NCBI GenBank assembly: GCA_023053575.1
Contig: JAKZAP010000005.1
Location: 1,178,001 to 1,242,000 of the forward strand
Source: Branchinecta lynchi
Lineage: Eukaryota; Arthropoda; Branchiopoda; Anostraca; Branchinectidae
DNA length: 64,000 nt
Direction of reading: 5' to 3'
A program made the translations under genes and the position numbers. Under the pieces are notes generated by a model, which did no database searches, had not been told where the DNA came from, and saw nothing but the letters and a program-made list of their open reading frames with translations. Shown here piece after piece: positions 59,201 to 64,000 of the stretch. Position 1 is the stretch's first letter. Every line of letters begins with the position of its first letter.

Positions 59201-62194
59201 TACTAGTTAGAATTGATGTCTAGGAAATTTCGTGTAGCCTACTGACAGATCCTAGGGTCTGGAAGTATCTGATAGACCTACACACACACACATACATGTT
59301 TGTGGGTACATCGGCCCGGATTTTGACCAGTGAGCTAAGCTCAGGACCTTACTACGAAATAAGCCAATAGAACCTCCGTCTTCAATCAATCAATCAATCT
59401 TTATTATTCGATAAAACATTCCTTACGGTATTAACAAAAAACCGAATGTTTGTTATCTCGTCAAACATAACTATATACAATTGCGCTTTTAACATAGTCA
59501 AATATTCAATAATTACACAAGAACAAGGATTGCAACAAATTAAAACGCTAAAAATTCAATAATTAATATAAAAAAGAGGAAAAGAATTTAAAATTTCGCG
59601 TTGAAAAAACTCACAAAGGAGGGGACAAAACTTCTTTCGTACCGCGCATGAATTGCCCGAATGGGTTGGAGCTTAGGAACTGGTTGTGCTGCCATTCTCT
59701 GTGCCCTTGTGCGTTCGGGAATGTGGGGAGGGGGAAGGATGTGCCGATGGTTGGGGTCTTCCAGTAGTTGTTCACCAAACTTGGTAGAAAGTTGGTGTCT
59801 ACGGTTTGACAAAGATGCGAGACCAAACTCTTTAAGAAGGGAAATGTACGGGATTTTGGGGGATTTTGATACTATTAGTAAAGATCGGTACTGGATCCTC
59901 TCGAGGATGTAACCATCTTTGGTTACATCCACCGACTATGGATATCCCGACAAAACTGAGCAGAGCTAGAGGTACTCGCTAAGCTTTGAGTTGATGCCCG
60001 TCTACTTCCCTCTACGCCGCTGCGCATACAGAAGAAAAAACTGTAGTAGGCGTGCATGAGTGCATGACCCGCTCTGCAGTGCATCACGTGACGTCACATA
60101 ATCGGCTGTTACTCGGCATTTCTTCTCTGGTGCGCTGCTGCAATATAGCTGTTTGCAGAAGGAAACGAATTGTGTTGTTCCGCGTAGCTCCTACCATCCG
60201 CTCGTTTGCATCGGGCAGGGTATCGGGAATCCTTTTGACTCCTCATGGTCGTTTATAGAGATAGGGAGACGGAGGTTCCTCTGCTTTCTTGGCACCAATT
60301 TCAGATTTGGTGTAGCCTACATTTTGGTATTGCCTATCTTTTGTTGTGTTGTGTTGCCATTGACTTCTAGAAGTGCCTTTTGGGGCCTCACTGCTCGCAC
60401 CCTCCCGGTTGATCGGCAACTCGGAACATAAGGACCTGTGGCTCAGAAGTAGAATGATTAGAAGTAGGAAGATCTCGGGGTCTAGAAATACTTTTTGCAG
60501 TTGCAATTCCCTCACCCTGTCCGTTCATGGACAACTGGGCCCAAGTTGCCCAGTAACTCAGCAAGTCAAGTAAATCGAACTTGACAACGCCTAGGAGTAG
60601 CTGAGATAGGACTAGGATGACGGCTGTGCTGAGTTAATTGATGCTGATTACCGACCCCTCTGTCCACTTGGTTCATGGGAGACTGGGCCCAAATTCTCTT
60701 TTACCGAGTCTAGCCGCACAAGTGTTTTTGATATATATCAAGATAATATTTCATACAGTTATACTTGCTCCTGTTCCATTTAAATCAGTGCACGAAAATT
60801 ACAAAGCTAAACTACAAAGATGGACTAAGTTGTGATTAGCGTAAAGTAGCTCAGATTTGCTGAGAGCGGAATCCTTTTACCGGCGGCAATCCTGAATTAG
60901 TTAGCTATAACGCGAAAGGCCAAGTCAAACTTAAGTCAATACATAGGCTACTTTCACGCTCCAGGCCTGAGCACTAGTTGTAGGAAATCTGAGGGAGGTT
61001 ACAATGTACGCTGCAATTATGTTCTTTTTTGGATCCCAAAAAGTAAGTGGAGGATGACCTCGTAAAAGTTGTCCGTCCATCTGTCTGTGAGCACGATAAC
61101 TCTCGAAGAGAATGAGATATTTTGATGAAATTTAGTGTGAGGATTCTTTAGGCCAAGGGACAGGTCGAGTTCTTAGATGGGCTGTGTAGCCCTACATTTA
61201 GGGGTAAGGGAGGGGAAGTTAAGGGGTAAACAAAATAGTTTTTAACAGCTAATGAGATAGTCGATGAATGGGTAAGAAGACATGCTGAACACGAATATGA
61301 AAATCATTTACTCGCCGGACATGTAGTTCGCCCGGAATCCGGCCAGAACCGGAAAATGTCTTAAAAGTAAATGTTTTATTTGAATTTGACTAGATGTTCG
61401 ATTTAAGGGTAAGAAGATATGCTGAATCCATATATGACAATCATTGCTATCCAGACGCATGCTTCGCCAGGAATCCGGCTGAAACCGGAAAATTTGTTAA
61501 GAGTAGGAGTTTTATCTGAAATTGATTAGGGGTTCGATTAAGTGGTAAGGAGACATGGTGATTCCGCTTATGAAAATCATTTTCTCACTGGACAAATAAT
61601 TCACCCGGAATCCGGCCAAAACTTGAAAATTTGTTAAAAGTAGAAATATTATCTGAAGTTGATTAGATGTTTGATTTAGGTGTAAGAAGATCTGCTCAAT
61701 CCGTGTATGACAGTACTTTCGACCAAAACGATACTTTCGACCAAACGATACATATTCACGATCCCCAAGGTCCCATGATCATTTTAGCCACAAGGGTTTT
61801 GCTTAGGGCCAACAGATAAATTTCTAGCGCCCTTAAATAGTTAAAGCGCACGTCATTGCAGCCAAATGCAAAAAATAAAACACTTTGTACCAAACGATAG
61901 AAGACCCAGGATTATTGTTATCTCAAGGGTTTTGCTTAGAAATGATGAGAACAAACCCACGAATTGGCTAATTCCAACTTCCATCCTCTGGCCCAGCCTT
62001 GAAAGTGCCATATGAGCTTCTTGCTCTTGTTTATGTAGCCTAAATCTTCTGCCGTCACCTCCCATGTTTGGAGTGGAAATTTAATTAATTAGCAGTTATA
62101 TATACTATCATAATCAACGTTAAAATATGACAGGACCCACCTCTGGCTTCCTGCCCTCTGAAAAATTGGGAACGCATTCAATAACTTTATGCAT
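32073..62194 (-). CDS. FTCD: Formimidoyltransferase-cyclodeaminase, complete, 10 exons
   Basis: Exons (5' to 3', - strand): 62194-62141, 49266-49083, 48275-48055, 47024-46888, 43839-43677, 42752-42556, 40093-39955, 34985-34824, 33484-33302, 32270-32073. The total is 1638 nt, 545 residues; human FTCD is 541. FTCD transfers the formimino group of formiminoglutamate to tetrahydrofolate and then deaminates it to methenyl-THF, in histidine catabolism. Domains: formiminotransferase N-subdomain (1 to about 180, starting [14 protein letters not shown], with catalytic His82 in [16 protein letters not shown]), C-subdomain (about 181-325, [10 protein letters not shown] and [10 protein letters not shown]), and cyclodeaminase (about 330-545, with [16 protein letters not shown] and ending at LSAP-TGA). 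An in-frame TGA lies five codons before the ATG. Both enzyme halves are intact and fused, as in animals. Intron 1 is about 12.9 kb and TE-filled. Confidence 0.96.
32480..32620 (-). mobile_element. LINE ORF2 C-terminal fragment
   Basis: On the - strand it reads [20 protein letters not shown], then [11 protein letters not shown], the known non-LTR ending WN.LP......S...FK..LD. Confidence 0.65.
33302..33484 (-). CDS. FTCD: FTCD exon 9
   Basis: It is 61 codons, including [20 protein letters not shown] and [11 protein letters not shown]. The acceptor is atgtatgtacag. Confidence 0.94.
34066..34735 (-). mobile_element. Family B element
   Basis: It starts at GCTCATATGGCCCTTGCAAG and ends with the terminal hairpin GGCACTTGGCCGGAAGGCAAGTGCC. 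It contains GATCCGATCACCCGTTCGAA-type units. A LINE tail (TTGA)n abuts its left end. Confidence 0.75.
34824..34985 (-). CDS. FTCD: FTCD exon 8
   Basis: It is 54 codons from [14 protein letters not shown] to [11 protein letters not shown], phase 0 at both ends. A family B element ends about 90 bp downstream. Confidence 0.94.
35105..36989 (-). mobile_element. Family A hAT-like element split by family B
   Basis: It begins (inverted orientation) GTTACTGGCCAAAATGTTTG and ends GACGCCCCTG. The AAACAGTCG-type units before 35222 and after 36820 are the two halves of one element. No clean TSD. Confidence 0.7.
35222..36820 (-). mobile_element. Family B element nested in family A
   Basis: It starts GCCATATGGCACTTGCAAGG, then has AAGTTTCAT...GATCCGAT units at about 280-bp spacing, ending near accgaccgaccc. 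The hairpin end is lost. Confidence 0.7.
37095..37292 (+). mobile_element. LINE 3' end with (ATCAT)n tail
   Basis: It encodes [20 protein letters not shown], the same ending as [16 protein letters not shown] at 52.3 kb; then ccatggccctcgggctttt and the pentamer tail. Confidence 0.75.
37482..38002. mobile_element. Family F element, longer copy
   Basis: GTTGCGTTTTTGATTGCCGT at the left and CAAAAACGCAAC at the right, both bordered by TA. Confidence 0.65.
38200..39840. other. FTCD intron 7, no gene recognised
   Basis: It has scattered ORFs below 110 codons, a LINE-tail-like patch at 38745-38790, and G runs at 38890-38903 and 39131-39141. None shows family motifs or splice support. Confidence 0.35.
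39955..40093 (-). CDS. FTCD: FTCD exon 7, start of cyclodeaminase domain
   Basis: It encodes [11 protein letters not shown], then [20 protein letters not shown] and SVAALLGAL. The PGGGSVAA loop is the cyclodeaminase signature. It ends in phase 0. Confidence 0.95.
40369..41100 (-). mobile_element. Family C element, inverted
   Basis: It starts GGTTTCGATTGGATCCCAAA and carries CGGATTCCGGGCGAACTA units about every 135 bp. The distal end is not clear. Confidence 0.65.
41385..41853 (+). mobile_element. Family E element with nested LINE tail
   Basis: Tips CACTGTAAAAAAATA and, inverted, CACGGTAAATAG, each bordered by TA. The halves GGGATTAATCTTGTCTC and GAGATAAGATTAATCCC are inverted. A LINE 3' tail with (ATTAC)n lies at 41640-41762 inside. 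Confidence 0.7.
42082..42386 (+). mobile_element. GAGCG MITE, full length, TSD CGT
   Basis: 305 bp; CGT at 42079-42081 and 42387-42389. In FTCD intron 6, 170 bp from exon 6. Confidence 0.88.
42556..42752 (-). CDS. FTCD: FTCD exon 6
   Basis: It encodes [20 protein letters not shown], then [13 protein letters not shown], ending FDP plus a split Arg at a GTAAGT donor. This is the end of the transferase domain. Confidence 0.93.
42829..43051 (+). mobile_element. Family I hAT-like MITE
   Basis: Tips CAGTGTTGCCA and, inverted, CAGTATTGCCA. The flanks TCTGCAGA / TCTGCATT agree at 6 of 8. Fragments also lie at 19940-20152 and 45908-45993. Confidence 0.7.
43293..43595 (+). mobile_element. Family A hAT-like element, 8-bp TSD
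   Basis: GGTGTAGG (43285-43292) and GGTGTGGG (43596-43603) flank it. Ends CAAGGGCGTCACGACT and, inverted, CAGAGACGTTACTAGCC. Confidence 0.85.
43677..43839 (-). CDS. FTCD: FTCD exon 5
   Basis: It encodes [31 protein letters not shown] and PLHVAYEE. A hAT-like element with a clear 8-bp TSD ends 81 bp downstream of its donor. Confidence 0.95.
44164..44525 (+). mobile_element. Family H element, TTAA-flanked
   Basis: TTAA at 44160-44163 and 44526-44529; tips AGGACCTCTCGC and, inverted, AGGACCTGTCTTACC. The TTAA target suggests a piggyBac-type mobiliser (inference). Confidence 0.7.
44712..44914 (-). mobile_element. GAGCG MITE, truncated
   Basis: Inverted copy with one intact tip (TGGAACACGCTC at 44903-44914), more diverged than the five full copies. 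Confidence 0.8.
44940..45905. other. FTCD intron 4 stretch, no gene recognised
   Basis: ORFs of up to 109 codons at 45223-45620 run on T- and N/K-rich low-complexity sequence on both strands; no motif supports them. Confidence 0.4.
46007..46862 (+). mobile_element. Family A hAT-like element carrying a palindrome
   Basis: CAGGGGCGTCACAACT at the left and, inverted, CAGAGGTGTTACTAGCC at the right; interrupted by 46263-46795. Confidence 0.78.
46263..46795. mobile_element. Foldback palindrome nested in family A
   Basis: Tips GGGATCGGCTAAAACC and, inverted, GGGATCAACTAAAACC. The arms contain ATACTAAA-GAGGAAGG units. GTAAAAAT stands on both sides, and the host AAAACAGTCGGTAAAAATGACC is split there. 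The centre is TA- and GC-mixed, not coding. Confidence 0.8.
46888..47024 (-). CDS. FTCD: FTCD exon 4
   Basis: It encodes [20 protein letters not shown] and [17 protein letters not shown]. It ends in phase 2 at GTAAGT, 26 bp before a hAT-like element. Confidence 0.95.
47396..47490. mobile_element. Family D fragment
   Basis: GTGCAAAACGGATAAGCCAG with the CTTCAGGCTCAAGCCGCTCA body; the second arm is missing. Confidence 0.55.
48055..48275 (-). CDS. FTCD: FTCD exon 3, active-site His82
   Basis: It opens with [16 protein letters not shown]. His82 falls at the same residue number as the catalytic His of the mammalian enzyme. It ends at AAG|GTGAGC in phase 0. Confidence 0.96.
49083..49266 (-). CDS. 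FTCD: FTCD exon 2
   Basis: It begins at ccatttag|GTTATTG and encodes [34 protein letters not shown] and LIDMSTHK, the formiminotransferase fold start. It ends in phase 1. Confidence 0.96.
49505..49912 (+). mobile_element. LINE 3' end with (ATTC)n tail
   Basis: It encodes [20 protein letters not shown], a stop, then [17 protein letters not shown], typical of decayed ORF2 C-termini; a T-rich UTR and CATT repeats follow. It lies upstream of FTCD exon 2, in intron 1. Confidence 0.65.
50830..51250 (-). mobile_element. Family C element, inverted
   Basis: Contains the inverse of GATAACTCTCGAAGGGGTCA, the cgtccgtc run and a GATCCCATT end. Confidence 0.6.
51751..53832 (+). mobile_element. Family B element, middle layer
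   Basis: Left hairpin ATAGCACTTGCCCTTCGGCC-AAGTGCCATA; right end CAAGTGCCATATGAGCTCGT-AGCTCTTGTT. Inside are 280-bp-type units and the LINE insertion. Confidence 0.8.
52193..52505 (+). mobile_element. LINE 3' end, inner layer, (CTTAT)n tail
   Basis: It encodes [18 protein letters not shown], then [20 protein letters not shown], the non-LTR ORF2 C-terminus. It splits the B unit TACATCATT|GACATAACCG. It is 5'-truncated, as usual for LINE copies. Confidence 0.8.
55739..56042 (-). mobile_element. GAGCG MITE inside the foldback arm, TSD ATG
   Basis: 304 bp. ATG at 55736-55738 and 56043-56045; the opposite arm has the uninterrupted CATATGAGCTGCG. Confidence 0.9.
56094..56398 (+). mobile_element. 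GAGCG MITE inside the foldback arm, TSD AAA
   Basis: 305 bp. AAA at 56091-56093 and 56399-56401; the opposite arm has the uninterrupted GTACTTTATTTCC. It lies in opposite orientation to the copy 52 bp away. Confidence 0.9.
56440..57720. other. FTCD intron 1 stretch, no gene recognised
   Basis: A T-rich stretch gives several hydrophobic ORFs (56793-57433, both up to 96 codons) with no conserved motif; I read them as chance. Confidence 0.4.
57722..57885 (+). repeat. Interspersed repeat, empty for family E
   Basis: Inverse copy of 27244-27570 that runs straight through the site where the other copy carries the 141-bp family E element. Confidence 0.7.
58007..58380 (+). mobile_element. Family A hAT-like element, 8-bp TSD
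   Basis: GTTGTGGT (57999-58006) and GTTGTGAT (58381-58388) flank it. Ends CAGGGGCATCACGACT and, inverted, CAGAGGAGTTACTAGCC. Confidence 0.85.
58690..58880 (+). mobile_element. Family A fragment
   Basis: Decayed AAAAACAGTCAATTTATCTT units and a right end AAACATTTTGGGTAAAACACCT. Confidence 0.5.
59384..59940 (-). mobile_element. LINE 3' end with (ATTG)n tail
   Basis: A 114-codon open frame (59932-59588) holds [34 protein letters not shown] and [15 protein letters not shown], the standard ORF2 C-terminus of CR1/jockey-type elements. It is open throughout, so it is relatively young, but truncated. Confidence 0.8.
59950..61020. other. FTCD intron 1 stretch, no gene recognised
   Basis: No ORF with motifs. 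Two lines share CCCTGTCCGTTCATGG / CCTCTGTCCACTTGGTTCATGG followed by a GGGCCCAA, suggesting an old local duplication (60515 and 60655). Confidence 0.35.
61027..61712 (+). mobile_element. Family C element
   Basis: TTTTTTGGATCCCAAAAAGT at the left, gtccgtccatctgtctgt, then four CCCGGAATCCGGCC-type subrepeats; the right end is missing. Confidence 0.7.
61770..62032 (+). mobile_element. Family B end fragment
   Basis: AAGGGTTTTGCTTAG occurs twice, then GGCCCAGCCTTGAAAGTGCC-ATATGAGC-TTCTTGCTCTTG, the right end of family B, about 110 bp downstream of FTCD exon 1. Confidence 0.6.
62141..62194 (-). CDS. FTCD: FTCD exon 1 (start exon)
   Basis: It encodes 18 residues, [18 protein letters not shown], and ends at GAG|GTGGGT in phase 0. 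It is too short to be found by ORF length; it was located by searching for the ECVPNFSEG signature. Confidence 0.93.
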
Positions 62195-62339
62195 TTTGTG
62201 GTTTTGTCACAAACAACCATGTGCTCCTACAAACCCACCAGTTGCTGACTGAATTCACTCGAGTCTTGGGAGTCGGAGTTTGTAATTTGCATAGCTACAT
62301 AATGTAACCGTGTGAGCCCTTTCGCCTGCCGGCGACGAG

Positions 62340-63255
62340 TTTGGTTCGATTTGGACTTTTACTTTGGCACATTGACAGACTAGAAATAAGCTTGTGTCAG
62401 CGTTTTGCGATTTAAGAATGGGTGGAGAAAAAAGAAAGTGAGATGGCGAATATTTTCATTATCTTTCTTGTAATCACTTAAGTGGTGATTATCTCCGACT
62501 GGGACTCGGGTTTTGTGACTTGAATAGTTTTCCGAAATAGTGTTGGTTTTCACTATTTATACGACGATTGGTTTATGTTTAGGAGTTTGGATTTCTGGTT
62601 TGGCACTGGGACAGACTAAAACTTCGGTAGGCTACGTGTTTGACCTAACTTAGGATTGGGTGGAGCTAAAACAAAAGAAATTGAGACATCGAATGTTTTT
62701 ATTATCTATCTTATTAATATAATTACTGGTTGGTGTAAGGATAGGCTGCGATTTTCTGGTTTGGTGTAGTGACAGACTAGAATAAATCTTCGATAGGCCG
62801 TGTGTTTAACCTGATGCAGTTTAAGATTGGGTGGACATAAAACAAGAAAGTGAGGCATCGAAATTGTCTGTTGTTTATCTCATCAATATAATCACTGAGT
62901 GGTATAATGATAGAAGAGGCTTTGATGAGTCACATTTAAAAGTTTTTAAGAATACTAGTGTATTCTTTAGTCTGGAGTGTAATATGTGTAATTTCTATGA
63001 CGGTTGGTTCAGCTCGGGTTCAGCGTTGGAAGTTTTTATTTTTGTTTTGCACAGTGACGACAAGCTTCGATGACAGTTTGACTATTGCGATTTTAGACTG
63101 AATGAAGGTCTAAGAAGAAAATTTAGACGTAAAAGATTTTTCTTTTATCATCTTCCTTGTACTCTCTGAGTGGTTTGATTTTTAGCTTATCACCGTGACA
63201 GAACAGAAAAAAAAAACTGCAACGGGGTTTTAACCTACCGTGATGATTTAAGACA
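62340..63255 (+). repeat. Degenerate tandem repeat upstream of FTCD
   Basis: Units of roughly 160-250 bp share TTTGGYRYAGTGACAGACTA, ATTGGGTGGAS and AGTGAGRCATCGAA near 62350, 62600, 62760 and more weakly near 63050 and 63190. They lie just 5' of the FTCD start, so they may overlap its promoter. Confidence 0.6.
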
Positions 63256-63265
63256 GGGTGTTAAC

Positions 63266-63732
63266 TGTAAAAAAAAAATCTTCAGTATTTGTTACTGGGA
63301 TTAGGCTAATCTTGTCTCTACTGAGATAACCTTAAAAATTCCTGCAGCATAAGCTGACCGCGAATCATATGTGATAGTGCAAAACGGATACGTCAGCTGA
63401 ATTTTATTAGAGCTATATTTCGGCCCTTCTTGGCAAGGGTCCTTTTCAGGCTCTAAGCCGCCCAAGTTGGAGAAATGAACTTGTGGGAAGCACTAGAGGT
63501 AAGTTTCCCACAAGTTCGTTTCCCCAACTTGAGCGACTTAGAGCCTGAAGAGGATCCTTGCCAAGAAGGTCCGAAATATAGTTCTATAATAAAATTCAGC
63601 TGACCTACCCGTTTTGAGATAATCTTTTCTCTAATTCGGATTATCTTAATGTTTCAATAGGGATAAGATTAATCCCAGTAGCAAATGCTGCAGTTAACTT
63701 TAATCCTTACTCTGAGAAACTTTGTACAGTAT
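63266..63732 (+). mobile_element. Family E element split by a family D hairpin
   Basis: Left half AACTGTAAAAAAAAAATCTT...GGGATTAGGC; right half GGGATAAGATTAATCCC...TTTGTACAGTATAC. Confidence 0.7.
63377..63618. mobile_element. Family D hairpin element, nested
   Basis: GTGCAAAACGGATACGTCAG at the left; the right arm is its near-complete inverse (CTTGCCAAGAAGGTCCGAAA ... CTACCCGTTTTG). The loop is a short AGCACTAGAGGTAAG. The clearest full copy of the family. Confidence 0.8.
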
Positions 63733-64000
63733 ACATAGCTAAAAGAAAAGGTAGTGAGATGCAGAATCTTTTTATGTCTACAGTCACTGAGTGATGTAGC
63801 CTCATGACAACGTAGGATTTGCGATATGCATTTAATAACTTTTCCGAGGATAGTAATGCATTGTTCATACTAGAATATAAATATACAGAATCTTTACAGG
63901 TTTGTATAATACCTTTATACCGATTTTCTGTAAAGCACCTTCGAATAATACTGCAGAAATAAGACGACTTAATGACCGACCTAAACTGGCTAAAACCTAA

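Noticed and set aside
1..64000. tRNA, rRNA or snRNA genes
   Set aside because: No sequence with a convincing cloverleaf or B-box was seen; one GGTTCGATTT at about 62342 lacks the rest.

Overview
The window is genomic DNA from an intron-rich animal, most likely an invertebrate; the species cannot be read from it. Two complete spliced genes with GT-AG introns and clean phase bookkeeping dominate it. SMYD4 (SET/MYND methyltransferase family) lies on the + strand at 9605-30746, with 10 exons and 677 residues. The bifunctional folate enzyme FTCD lies on the - strand at 62194-32073, with 10 exons and 545 residues. They are convergent, with about 1.3 kb between the stop codons. Left of SMYD4 are the two middle exons of a mitochondrial ribosomal protein uS2m gene (MRPS2, - strand, 6479-4997, continuing off the left edge). 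A weakly supported, unidentified + strand gene interleaves with it.

Almost everything else is transposable-element material, mostly short non-autonomous DNA elements, many with readable target-site duplications (TSDs). Families named here are: (A) hAT-like elements with CAGGGGCGTCAC / CAGAGGTGTTAC ends and 8-bp TSDs; (B) elements with hairpin ends containing ATGGCACTTG and an internal array of about 280 bp; (C) elements with GGATCC-palindrome ends and about 136-bp subrepeats; (D) CGTCAGCT hairpin elements; (E) TA-flanked CACTGTAAA elements; (F) TA-flanked GTTGCGTTTTTGATCGAAGT elements; (H) TTAA-flanked AGGACCT elements; (I) CAGTGTTGCC hAT-like elements; and a very uniform 304-305 bp MITE starting GAGCGTGTTCCA with 3-bp TSDs. 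Fragments of at least two LINE types are recognisable by reverse-transcriptase-protein C-termini and microsatellite tails.

Layout: 1-9.6 kb, repeats plus MRPS2 exons and the unidentified gene; 9.6-30.7 kb, SMYD4 with its introns full of nested elements; 30.8-31.2 kb, an inverted minisatellite; 32-62.2 kb, FTCD, whose first intron (49.3-62.1 kb) carries a triple nest of elements and a 1.9-kb foldback palindrome; 62.3-64 kb, degenerate tandem repeats and nested MITEs upstream of FTCD.

The most unusual object is the foldback element at 54513-56430. It has arms of about 650 bp, a perfect 9-bp TSD, and two GAGCG MITEs inserted independently in one arm, so the opposite arm records the empty target sites. 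No rRNA, tRNA or CRISPR array was seen. The two main genes are not functionally related in any obvious way: FTCD acts in histidine/folate metabolism, SMYD4 is a putative protein methyltransferase, and MRPS2 belongs to the mitoribosome.
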